64,000 bases of DNA from Fremontodendron californicum (lineage: Eukaryota; Streptophyta; Magnoliopsida; Malvales; Malvaceae). The notes below the pieces were generated by a model. That model was not told where the DNA came from, searched no databases, and saw nothing but the letters and a program-made list of their open reading frames with translations. Positions within the stretch are counted from its first letter, which is position 1, and every line of letters begins with the position of its first letter. Of the stretch, positions 24,301 through 35,190 are shown in pieces. The translations under genes were made by a program, and so were the position numbers. The stretch spans positions 8,847,160 through 8,911,159 of the forward strand of contig JAULJL010000021.1 of NCBI GenBank assembly GCA_030761205.1, in the 5' to 3' direction.

Positions 24301-25402
24301 GTCCGGATTTTTTAAACTTAGGAAATTAGAGCCATTTTAAAGAAATTAGCCCAGTTTTTATTTTTAATTCAAGCTTTTCAAAATTGTTTTCAAACAATCA
24401 CAAAGTATTTTGGTTTTAGAATATTTAATTTGACATATTTTCCTAAGGTAGCCGGATATCTTTTTAGATATACGGATTTCCTTAATTAAAGGAAAAAAAT
24501 ACATTTCATGCATTGCATTTTTATATTCATGCATTTTATATAATATGTGATTCTTGCTATAATAATTTCTATGATATTGTTGTTATTTTGATTTATATTT
24601 TTTGATGTTACATGGTTTATTATATGGTTTCGAATATTTCATGATATCCTATGCTTTTATTTAGTTATCTTTATTTAGCATATACGTATTCATTTATTTT
24701 AAATGTTTTCAAAAGATAATGGTTTTCAATAAAAATAAAGATATTCCCGAGTTAAAATAATTCATGAGTTCTCTACCGGGTTTGCTGGAGGGAATATCAT
24801 CAATTATCATTAATAAAGGAATATCTTTCTTTCAAAAAAGAGAATGATTCGGAAAGTTTTCCAAAACTAATAAAAATTTCTATATTTTGCCACGTTTGTT
24901 GGGGAATATAGGAAAATTTTGAATTTATAAATTCTGGATCATTTTCAATAAAAAAAATGAAATTATTTTTCTTTAAATTGGGAATTAACTTGAAATACTA
25001 AATTTAAAACCAACTTTTTACCGAGACTTGAGATAACACACGATTAATAAGGTACCGATTTATACGGGCGTTGTGGGGGTGCTAATCCTTCCCCACACGT
25101 AACCGACTCCCGAACCCGCTTCTTTGATTTCTCTGGTTTAAAACGCAGACTTGAAATTGGTTTTTAAAATGTTTTAATTAATTTTTAAAATATTTTATAA
25201 AACCGGTTTTAATAGGTGGCCGATCACACCTAGCTAAAAAAGATTGGTGGCGACTCCATGTCTTTTTTAAGGTCATTTTCAAAACCTTCATTTTTCTAGA
25301 GGAATTAAGTCGACTTTTCCTCGATTTTTTTTTTAATGTCACGCCTAACGAATAATAAAGTCTTGCGATGAGACGTCGTTATTTTTTTTTTAGGTTGCGA
25401 CA
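21348..25402 (+). repeat. 3' LTR of the 17 kb element
   Basis: 4055 bp, nearly identical to the 5' LTR throughout, including the three ~212-bp units at about 23532-24170. Visible differences include G to A near 21522, G to A near 21787, G to T near 22263, T to A near 23865, C to G near 24187, and several homopolymer-length changes. It is followed by target duplication atggg at 25403-25407. Confidence 0.92.
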
Positions 25403-25407
25403 ATGGG

Positions 25408-25846
25408 TTTGAGCAAAAAAACGAGGCCCATTAAAAAAATGGGTCGGGCCTTGGCTCCAACACTCAAGGCCCGACCCCAGCCTGTTTTTCAATTATATAA
25501 TATATAATTTTTATTTTTATATATATTATGTAATTTATATCATATAAAGATTAAATATATATAATATTATAGTATAAACATTATAAAATATGTTAAGTTA
25601 TCTATGTTTAAAAACTTAATAAAAGAAAACAATATAAAGTTACTAAAGATTAAATAAAAAATAAAATATTTTAAAAAAATTAGAAAAAAAATATGGGCGG
25701 GCCTAAATGGGCTTGGACTATCCATTTACAAATATGGTCGGATTTGGGCAAAATTTGAGACCCATATTTCGGGCCGGGCCGGACTTGAACAAGCAAATAT
25801 GATGTTAATATCATAAATAAACCCGACCCGGCCATGAACACCTCTA
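25408..25846. mobile_element. GGCCGGGC-type hAT-like element, right part
   Basis: Continues the element broken at 8329. It has GC-rich 'gggtcgggcc..ggcccgacccc' and 'cgggccgggccgga' blocks around an AT-rich centre. The right terminus reads as 'tagaggtgttcatggccggg' on the minus strand and is followed by ggtaagt at 25847-25853. It has no coding capacity; the open frames in it follow the GC blocks. Confidence 0.6.
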
Positions 25847-26754
25847 GGTAAGTCAATGTTAGAGTGAAGGTGGTACCACTCTTCTGGGCAAACATGCAAC
25901 ATTGATCTATATAATTTATGATGAAACATGGCAATAACATATTCAATATATATATATATATATAATTTTAAGTTTATAGAATAGGTGGTTCCATTTTCAT
26001 TTGTTTTATTTACTAAATTTAACCACCTTTTACAACAATTTTAAGTTTTCACAGCTCCCATCTTCAACTATATAATTTGATTGAAAAAAATGTGACTTGA
26101 AAATGATATAATTTAGTAAATATAGTGAAAGGTCTTTATATGTATGAGTGTGGAGATCCATTAGAATTTTAAATTTTAACCACATATATTATATATAACT
26201 AAATGAAAGTATTTTTATTTCATTGCATAAAACTTGCATTTCATTTTCAAATTTTAAAAGTTAAATCTCTAAAATAAAAAAAAATAAAAAAAAAATTGAA
26301 TTTTAACTGCTTGCCTAAAAAATAATAATCATATTTCGAATTTGAAACTCATTAAAAATCTTGAACTCATGTAACATTTTAATTTGAAGAAAAATTCATG
26401 CAACATCACATTTGCTCTTCAAATCAGATTTTGACAAACCAATATAATGCTAAAACTTACCCTAGCAAATTCCAACAAGTGTTTACAATCATTTTGAAAC
26501 CAATATCTCTCATCTCAAAATATTCAATTTGAGTTACAACATGCATGAAGCATTAAAAAGGACGAAAGAAAACACATCTATCAATGGTTTGTATTTTGTT
26601 AATAGAAGGATGGACTTTTAATTTTAATGATTAAAATTTTATATTTGATGATTTTGAATATAAAGAAATCTCATTATGCAATTGACTCCATAAAAATCAA
26701 TTAATCAATTTAATTTTTTTTTAAGTAAGCATAAAAATGGGGAATATATTAAAT
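25847..26754. other. Intergenic, nothing recognised
   Basis: AT-rich with a short (TA)n tract near 25947-25962. No gene was seen. Confidence 0.5.
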
Positions 26755-26985
26755 TTGATAATTTTGGACACGATACAATTATACGGCATGAGAAAACAAT
26801 TAAAATACAAACGCGACATAAAAAAATAATATGAATACGATACGAATACACAAACGTGTTAAATTTTATATAACATGAACTATTAATATATTAATATTTA
26901 TATAAATATATAGCATCTTAAACACGATTATAATATAAAAAAATAACACAAATATATAAAATTTTAAATTTAAAATATATATGAA
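26755..26985 (+). repeat. Dispersed AT-rich repeat, copy 2
   Basis: Begins 'ttttggacacgatacaatta', followed by 'acgatacgaatacacaaacg' and 'tattaatatattaatattta'. The block order matches bases 1-190 and the inverse of 32285-32455. Confidence 0.5.
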
Positions 26986-27061
26986 AAATATTAACAAATA
27001 AATAATGACATTGGTTTTTTTTTTTAGAGGTATAATGACATTGGTTTTGGTTTATGAATAA

Positions 27062-27719
27062 GGCCTAGTTTAGCATTGCTGTTGTGGTTTGAAAAGCTTG
27101 GTTTAAAAAAAGTGTGTTTGAAAAGTGCTGTGAAAAATTGCTGTGAAAAAGTATGGTTTGAGAATTTAAAGTGTTTAGCATTGCTGTAAAAAAATACTGT
27201 GAGAAGATAAAATGTCTAAAAAAGATATGATGTTAAAAAGTAATGAATAAGTAATTTTCTTTTATGTTTATTTATAAATGAAGTAAATAAATTATTATTA
27301 TATTTAATTTTATTAAACTAAATATAATAAACAACAAATTTCAATTAAAAAAAAAGTAATTTAAGCTAAAAAATAAATAATAATTATTTTCACTATTTTT
27401 TATTTTAAATTTAATTTCTTAATTAAAAGATTATAATATCATATAATTTTATATATCTCATATAAAATATTATATTAAAATAATATTATGTATTTCAAAA
27501 TGATAATAATGTAATTTAAAAATAAAAGAATGTGGGCATTTTATCTTTTCTCATGAGATGTTAGAGCATTTCAATCCAAAAGCACCAATCAATGGGCTTT
27601 TGCGGTTGGTTCAAAAGCTGAGGTGAAAATCAGCTTTTATCTAAAACCAAATATTATTTAGCATTGCGTTGCGTTGAAAAATTGTGTTTTGGAATCGCAA
27701 CGTAATGCTAAACGAGTCC
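27062..27719. mobile_element. PIF/Harbinger-like (Tourist-type) MITE
   Basis: TIRs are GGCCTAGTTTAGCATTGC (left) and, as reverse complement, GGACTCGTTTAGCATTACG (right). They are flanked by TAA on both sides (27059-27061 and 27720-27722). The TAA duplication and GG-starting TIR fit PIF/Harbinger. The 658-bp interior is AT-rich and noncoding. Confidence 0.65.
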
Positions 27720-27722
27720 TAA

Positions 27723-28410
27723 GAGAGCTTCAAGAAAAGCTGTGAAAAAAAAAAAAAAAAAAAAAGCAAAAGTAGGCAGCAAAGCATGCTGCTGCAAAGT
27801 GCAAACCGTATATTCCCTGTTTTAAACCTTTTCTTTCTTACGATGAATTCAAGTCTTTCACTGTCAAAAAAGAGACTTTGGTTTTTGAATTAAATTGAAT
27901 TTTTTATTTATATTTTATATTCCAAAGCCCAATAAAAAAACAAAATAAACCCAAGAAAACTCCAAACTGTCACAATTTAGAGGGGTGAGTAACTTTATCT
28001 TTATCTCCCCAACCCCAACAGATATATGATCTTCTCTTTAAAAAGTTTTAAATGATTTGTTAATAATTTTGTTTTTAGCTTGTTATGGAGTAAGAGATGC
28101 TTTTAAGAGAAAAATGGAATATTTTTTCATGCAAGTTGTAGTCTTCCGAGAGAGCAAGTGCTTTCACGCGCGAACCTATTAATTAAAGGGTTTCGTTGGT
28201 TAAAATTTATTTTAAAATATATATATATTTAATGTATTATTTTTATTAAATTTTAAAAAAAATCTTTTCATTTTATTAGAATGATCACATGTCAAAATTA
28301 TGTAAAATTACCACTCCTCTATAATTAATATTTTTTTAAAGTAAAAATATGTTTTATGCAATTTTTTTATAAGTAATAATATTAAAAGTTAAAGAAATTT
28401 ATTTTTTATT
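27723..28410. other. Intergenic, nothing recognised
   Basis: AT-rich with an A-run at about 27746-27765. No gene or repeat boundary was recognised. Confidence 0.5.
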
Positions 28411-28786
28411 GGATTTTGCTAACGAGTATTTTTAAGATATTCTTTAAAATTAATTAATATACTATTTATAATAATAATATTATATTAAAAGATTTTGTTA
28501 ACGACTGTTCTTAGAGCACTCAGGTTAGTTAATATACTATTTATAGTAATAACATTGTATTAAATGTAAAAGTTGATAATTTTATTCATCATTCTCAATG
28601 CATTGATTGAAGATATTACTATATTTAATAACCTTAAAGAGTGCCCATAAGGCACTCGTTAGTAAAATCATATATTAAATGCAAAAATTGACAACTTTAT
28701 TCATCATTTTCAATATATTGAAATGAAAATATTGTTATATATGATAACCTTAAAAAATACTCTTAAAACATTCGTTAACAAAATCC
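28411..28786. mobile_element. MITE-like element with nested terminal inverted repeats
   Basis: The outer ends are ggattttgctaacgagtatt (28411) and, as reverse complement, ggattttgttaacgaatgtt (ending 28786). An inner pair of the same type, 'gattttgttaacgactgttc' near 28493 and the complement of 'cactcgttagtaaaatc' ending near 28668, encloses about 175 bp. The structure suggests one copy inserted in or duplicated within another. Superfamily unknown. Confidence 0.55.
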
Positions 28787-29959
28787 TTTTTTATTTTACA
28801 ATTGATTAGACATATAGTGAAGATTTGCTTGTTACTTTGTAAACTTATTAACATCAACAATGACAATCTATTAATATAATCAATTGGAAATTAGCCAATG
28901 AAAATAGGAGAAATTATCTCATCTATTATCAATGTAATTTTTTATTTCATAAATTAATAGAGTGATATATATTTTTTAAGGTATATTTAAAAAATAAAAA
29001 ATTAATTTTAAAAAATATATATGTGACAATCTTTTAACTTCGTTTGTAAAATTAAAAAATTTCATTGCCATTGTATCAATAACGAATTCTTAATAATAAT
29101 ATTGTATTATAACTTTTTTATTATTTTAATATATTAGATAAAAATTTATTATATATATTAATATTAAAAAATACTTTGAAATACTTGTTAACAATTAAAA
29201 AAAAAAATTAAGAGAAAAGTTCACTTTTTTCTAACTTCCATAAAATGTCATGTGTCGGCTTTTAATTTATTTATAATTATTAATTTAATTAAAAAAATTA
29301 ACAAATATTTAATGATATTAATTAAAATGATATTTAAAAAAAATAATTAATAAATGGATACGCTTAAGTGATATCTATATATATCAATTAAAAATTATTT
29401 AATAATTATTTAAAAATATATATAAACTTTAAAATAATTTAAAATATTCATCATATGTTATTAAAATTTTAAAATATATTTTAAAAATATACTGATAATT
29501 TTTCATTCTTAAATTACAAAAATATTTATTTACTAATACGACAAAGATCCAGCTAAAAGACAACTTAGAAGACTGACACAAGAGTTAAAGGGACCCATAG
29601 ACCCACTTTAGAGGTGTCCACGTCAGCAGAGAGGCAACAAACGTGACGTGTTGGATTATCTATACGAAGAGCAATAAAAAGAAAAATAAAAAAAATAATG
29701 AAAACCAACGCGGAGAGATGGCGGGCCTACGCTTTGCAGCGTACGTGCGCCTCTTTCTAACACTTCCCTTTCACCGCATAACCAAATTTACTCACGCGCC
29801 GGACAGTTCGTTCATACTGAATTGAATTTGGATAAAAATATTTGTGATTCAGATCGGTTAGATTCGATTCGAATTATTATTTATATATTAAAATAATATT
29901 ATTTTTTAAAAATTTAATTATAAAATATATAAAAAATAAAAAAATTTAATTATAAACTA
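28787..29959. other. Intergenic, nothing certain
   Basis: Mostly AT-rich. A GC-richer island at 29560-29830 contains 'gtgacgtg' and 'acgtgcgcctctttctaaca'. It might be a decayed promoter or 5' UTR, but no coding exon could be linked to it. Confidence 0.4.
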
Positions 29960-32200
29960 TACTGGTATCCCACTGTGCAGAAGGATGAAATCGAAAGGAT
30001 GATGTTGGAAATGAAGGCTGCTAGACTCATAAGGGATAGTACCAATTCTTTTGCTTCTTTCGTGGTGTTGGTTAAGAAAAAATATGGTACTTGGCGTTTG
30101 TGCATAGACTACAGATAGTTGAATAAGGCCACTATTAAAGATAAATTTCCCATTCCCTTGGTTGAAGAAATTCTCGATAAGCTAACAGGGGCCACATGGT
30201 TTTCTAAACTAGACTTTCGGTCTGGTTACCATCAAATAAGGATGTATGAATCAGATATTCATAAAACTGCCTTTAGGACTCACCGAAGGCATTATGAATT
30301 TCTAGTCATGCCCTTTGGATTGACCAACGCACCATCCACTTTTCAAAGTCTGATGAACACTCTATTTTAGCCTTTTTTGAGGAAGTTCGTGTTGGTGTTT
30401 TTCGATGATATTTTGGTATACTCATCTACTTGGAAAGAGCATTTGTGGCACTTGCAACAGGTATTTGATGTCCTGATTGGTTGTCAGCTTTATGTGAAGC
30501 TCTCCAAGTGTGATTTTGGTGCATCAGAAATTGAGTATTTGGGCCATGTTATCAGCAAGGAGAACGTAGCCATGGACCTTAAGAAGGTGGACTGTGTAGC
30601 AGATTGGCCGATTCCCCAAACAAGTAAAGAACTTCGAGGGTTCTTGGGGTTAACCGATTATTACAAGACCGAAGGTCTAGTTTAGAATACTTGCCAAACC
30701 TTTAACTGAACTACTAAGGAAGAATAGTTTTGTATGGAGTGTAGCAGCAACTATAGCCTTCGAGCAACTCAAGGAAGCTATTTCTACAGCGCCAATTCTG
30801 GCTCTTTCGGACTTCTAGGCTACTTTCGTTATGGAATCAGATGCTTCACAGTTTGGAATTAGGGTTGTGCTCAGTCAAGGAGGTAGACCTATAGCTTTCT
30901 TTAGCAAGGCACTATCGGTTTATGAAAAAGAAATGTTAGCCATTTTAACTGCTGTTAAAAAATGGAATGCATACCTGTTAGGTAGACATTTCCAGATAAA
31001 GACTGATCACCACAGTCTTAAATTTTTACTTGATCAAAAGGTTAACACCCCAGCCCAACAACAGTGGTTAGTGAAGATGTTGGGATATGATTATGAGTTG
31101 ATTTATAGGAAAGGATCCTTCAATATTACAGTAGATGCTCTCTCCAGAAGACCGACAACGTTGCTATGCCCTATCTCAGTGGTGAACAGTGATTTAGCCA
31201 TCAGAATCAAGCATTCTTGGATGGAAGATCCAGCTATGGTTAAGCTCATTCATAAGATACAGAAGGGCCAAGGTAAAACCCACAGTATACTTGGAAGGAA
31301 GGTAAGCTATGAAAGCGAGGGAAGCTGATTGTAGGAAGCAATGAAGAACTGAGGCACGAATTGCTTAAGTTCTTTCATAATACTATGGATGCTGGCCACT
31401 ATGGAGTGGAGGCCACCATGAGAAGAATTGCTAGTGTTGTATACTGAAAGGGAATGAAGAAGGCACTGAGGCAATTTGTGAGAGAGTGCACCACATGCCA
31501 ACAATGAAAGTATGACACTATTGCACCTTCAAGGTTGTTACAACCCCTACCCACTCCTGATAAGGTTTGGACAGATTTGTCTATGGACTTTGTTGAAGGA
31601 CTTCCTCGATCCTTTGGGAAGGATGTGATCATGATGGTGGTGGATCAACTGAGCAAATATGCTAATTTCATTACATTGGCACATCCATATATTGCCATTA
31701 CTGTGGACCAGGCCTATTTAGACAATGTGTATCGGTTGCATGGGGTACCTAGCAGCATTGTGACAGACAGAGACAAGGTGTTCACTAGTCTCTTTTGGAA
31801 GGAACTGTTAGGCTCTTTGGCACTATACTTAAGCTGTCAACAGCTTACCACCCTCAAAAAAATAGGCAGACTGAGGTCATCAATAGGTGTTTGGAGACTT
31901 ATTTACGGTTCATGACTGGGGAACAACCTCGAGATTGGTCCAAATGGATACCTTTGACAGAATGGTGGTATAATACCAGCCATCATACTCCTATTCACAC
32001 CACTTCCTATGAAATAGTATATGGGCAACTAGTTCCAACCCATATGCCATATCTACCTGGTGATTCTAGAGTATGAGAGGTTGATAGAAGTTTGCAAGCC
32101 AGGGAGGCAGCGATCAAGCTCATGAAATTTCATCTCAGCAGGGCAAAAAACAGGATGAAGTAGCAGGCTGACAAACATAGGACTGACAGACAGTTCAAGG
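29960..32200 (+). pseudogene. Decayed Ty3/gypsy pol (reverse transcriptase, RNase H, integrase)
   Basis: Readable blocks in order: reverse transcriptase from QKDEIERMMLEMKAARLIRD through LDFRSGYHQIRM and FGLTNAPSTFQSLMN to VFFDDILVYSS (catalytic DD present); RNase H near 30830-31140 with SDASQFG and the end of the domain at VDALSRRP; zinc-binding RECTTCQQ near 31480; integrase core with MDFVEGLPRS. In-frame stops occur at 30118-30120 and 30368-30370, with frame changes near 30685, 31310 and 31800-31860. Gag, protease and both LTRs are not recognisable. It is an old, dead fragment, possibly chromovirus-like. Confidence 0.88.
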
Positions 32201-32284
32201 AGGGTGCTCCCTCAATATTCATTCTCTCAAGTTTTAACTTGATATTATACGGTTTATAGGAAAACAAGGCAAATCCAACTAAAA

Positions 32285-32455
32285 CTTGATAATTTATATA
32301 TTCGTGTTATATTCATTTTTTTAATCATAATTGTATTTAAAATATTATATATTTTATATAAATTTTGATACGTTAATAATTCGTTTATATAGATTTTGAT
32401 ACGTCCGTGTATTTACGTGCCGTATAATAGTGTCCTCTCCAAAATTGACAAGTCC
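32285..32455 (-). repeat. Dispersed AT-rich repeat, copy 3 (inverted)
   Basis: On the minus strand it reads 'caattttggagaggacacta', 'ttatacggcacgtaaataca', then AT blocks. This is the same order as 26755-26985. Confidence 0.45.
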
Positions 32456-32533
32456 AAAATTTCACCCAATCATGTTGACAATTCACTTCACTAGTCTTTC
32501 AACTCTTTTCCCTGGAACTCTAATGATTAGGAT

Positions 32534-32790
32534 TAGACTTGCTTATGGCCGGGCGGGCTGGCTCGTACTGGGTCGGGCTTGTAAAGTGTTTTTTGAATCC
32601 GGCCCCTCAAATTACTATTTAAAGAATAAAAAAATATTTAAATTTAATTATAAAATATATAAAAATTAATATAAAAATATTTTTTACTTTTTTTATTAAT
32701 TAGTGAACAGTAAATTTAGACCCACGGGCCGGGCTTGGGTAAGGAAGTTGAAAAAAATCTGGGTCACGGTTCGACCCATAAACAGATATA
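32534..32790. mobile_element. GGCCGGGC-type hAT-like element, copy 2
   Basis: The left end 'tagacttgcttatggccggg' is mirrored by the right end 'gacccataaacagatata'. GC-rich ends 'gggcgggctggctcg' and 'cccacgggccgggctt' flank an AT-rich centre. The 8-bp flanks attaggat and gtttggat match at six of eight bases. Old and noncoding. Confidence 0.5.
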
Positions 32791-33320
32791 GTTTGGATGA
32801 AGTCTTATTTAGAGAATCATCCTATATTTGAAGCCCTCTCACTCTCAAAGAAGGAGATTGAAGCAGATCCAGTAGTAATTGTAAGTTGCAACCCTTGAGG
32901 GAGATGGAGGGGTTGGAGCCTGGAACCTTTAAGCAAGTTAACTTTGGCAAAGGCTAGTTCAAACATTAACATCATTTATTTTCTAAACATGTTAAAAGCA
33001 ATTCTTTATTAAGAACAAAATTAACATTTTTGTAACAAAATTTTTTTTGTCTATTTTCTGCGAGCAATCAGTTAAAATATACAAAGCAGAGGATTGTTGG
33101 AATTGAAAATGTTAATTTAATAAATATAATTAAAGATATTATGGATTACAATAAGATTACGAATTTGTCAATTAACAAAGTAATATGTGACGGAACACGC
33201 AACAAGTAAATCTAACGTGACAAAACACGTGACAAGAAGATGTGGCGTAATACGTTGTAAGAAAATTTGATTTGACGGAAGACGTGATAAAAAAAAGGCA
33301 GAAGAACAAAACAAACCTGA
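32791..33320. other. Intergenic, partly decayed retroelement leader
   Basis: No coding frame. The part from about 33120 to 33320 may be the internal leader of the minus-strand copia relic described next. Confidence 0.4.
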
Positions 33321-33635
33321 ACTCTAATACCATCTTACAAGAAAATGGATTCTTGTAATCTCAATTGTGTGGATAAAAAAAAGTAAAAGAGAAAGAAAAA
33401 ATCACAAAAACACAAAGAAATACATGGTTCGATTATGATGGCCTACATCTAAGGAAAAAAAGTCTTAATGGCTACATTGTTGATTTTCTGAATTGTATAT
33501 AAGTTTATATAAAAGTGTCCTATATATATATATATATATATATATAAGATTTTCACCAATTTAAGAAAGAATCAAATAAGAGTATCGTATAGTAATCCAT
33601 AATATCTCTAATTATATTTATTATACTACTTGTTG
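33320..33635 (-). mobile_element. Decayed copia LTR with primer-site remnant
   Basis: On the minus strand the stretch ends 'tacaagaatccattttcttg' and is followed by ATGGTATTAGAGTTCAGG, a mutated form of the tRNA-Met primer site TGGTATCAGAGC. The LTR part includes 'ttcttaaattggtgaaaatc' and a (TA)n tract. Part of it is repeated just to the right (33636-33673, continuing at 39325-39480). Confidence 0.5.
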
Positions 33636-33673
33636 ATATTCTGAATTATATATAAATTTATACAAAAGTGTTC

Positions 33674-34343
33674 TATTGGATATCAATATATTATTTTAGG
33701 TGTATATATACGAAATACATATTCTAATATGTAGGTTGTCGTAACTACATATACGATGTATAATTTACATACACAATTGATATAAAATTGAATGAGAAAT
33801 TGGTCCGATTAATTGTGATTGTCAGGTTTGCATATTGGTTGTCTCTTTTCGGAATTAGTCATGCCGGTTCGGTGCATGACCGAACCGGTTCGTCTCTTGG
33901 GACATGTCTGTTCTGAACAAACAGATTCCTCCCAACAATTGCTCCCTTTTCGAACAGAAGTCCGTCTCTCTATAAATTCAGACTTTCAGAGTCTGTTTAA
34001 CACACACACAAATTCACTGCATAATTATTTTTTGATTGAGAGAGAGTCTAGCATTTTTCGGTTCGTTGAGTTGCTTCGAGTGTGCCCTCTAGAGCAACGT
34101 TATCGAGGAGGCCTGAGAGACGATTTGCATACAATCTGCAAGCACCTTAGAGGCAGGCAAAATTCGTCTTAAGATCATAGGTCTAACCTTAACTCGATAT
34201 TGATTTTTTCAAATCAATTTCTGTAAGTGTCTTTATATTCGATACATGCAAATATGTATATATATCAAGTCTCTTCAATTTCTTTATATATATATATATA
34301 TATTCTGTTCATATTATAGTATATAGCAAATATTTTCCCAACA
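33674..34343 (+). repeat. 5' LTR of the old copia element
   Basis: 670 bp with promoter-side sequence such as 'tctctctataaattcagact' at about 33964 (possible TATA box, TATAAA). The 117-residue frame at 33819-34172 lies wholly within the LTR and is not a gene. Confidence 0.85.
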
Positions 34344-35190
34344 ATGAATTTTTGATATTTGTTATATACTGTTGCTATGCTCGTATACTACTGTATATAT
34401 TCTTACTTTTTTGTATAATATATTAGTCTACTGTTTGTTTTAATTTACTCATTGAATATATATATATATATTTATTTTTATAACATACTAAAGAAGATCT
34501 TTACTTCTGCTTTGGTTTTCGTTACTGTGTGCTATATAATATAACTTTTCTCGCCACCATCGCTACTGCCTTGGCCCACAGTAGCTCTCTTCAGCAAGGT
34601 GATAACATATATTCATATATATGCTTAACAACAATCTGGGCTACCTATCGGTTGCATTTATGATACTACTTTGTCTGGCTGTTGGTCTCTGTTTTACCCT
34701 TACAAAGGAAAATCTGTTCCCAATTTTAATGGTGCGGTGAGCGTGGAATATCCATGCTTAATAAAGAGGTGTGATGGTTCTGTTAGGAAACCATCCCACC
34801 GAGCCATCTTTTCCCAAATGGCACCAACTTGCTAATTGTCCCTTCACGTATCAAGAGCCGTTTGTGCTATGTGATATATGGCTCCCTCTGTAACCAACTT
34901 TGCAACTTTTGCCAACAATTGCAACTTTTGCCATGAATTCTACAATTTAAACTGTATGGCTTATGACAACTAATACATATATTATATATGTATTCATACA
35001 TATGCGAAACTAATACACTGACTTGTATATTGGTTCATGCACTAAACATATATTGTGTTCGTATGTATGTATGTATATATATATATATGTGATAATAATA
35101 TATATATTTATTATATATATATGTATGTATTTATATATATATATTCTAAATATATATATATAAAGTTGATCCTGTTATTTTAAATAACAG

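Larger units (their letters stand above)
8330..25402 (+). mobile_element. Complete gag-only LTR retrotransposon, Ogre/Tat-like (Ty3/gypsy)
   Basis: Two long LTRs (4059 and 4055 bp) begin TGTAGACACC and end GCGACA. The element is flanked by the perfect 5-bp target duplication atggg (8325-8329 and 25403-25407). It has a primer site at 12392-12409, a polypurine tract just before the 3' LTR, two gag-related ORFs and a repeat-rich 3' region. I found no protease, reverse transcriptase, RNase H or integrase in the 8959-bp interior. It is therefore non-autonomous and would need enzymes from a relative. By eye the LTRs differ by about five substitutions plus a few homopolymer-length changes, which points to a very recent insertion. 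Assignment to Ogre/Tat is inferred from LTR length, the primer site, the extra upstream ORF and the 3' tandem repeats. Confidence 0.9.

Noticed and set aside
25680..25946. 88-aa minus-strand open frame
   Set aside because: Produced by the GC-rich arm of the hAT-like element.
33819..34172. 117-aa open frame
   Set aside because: Entirely inside the copia 5' LTR and not matched by an intact frame in the 3' LTR.
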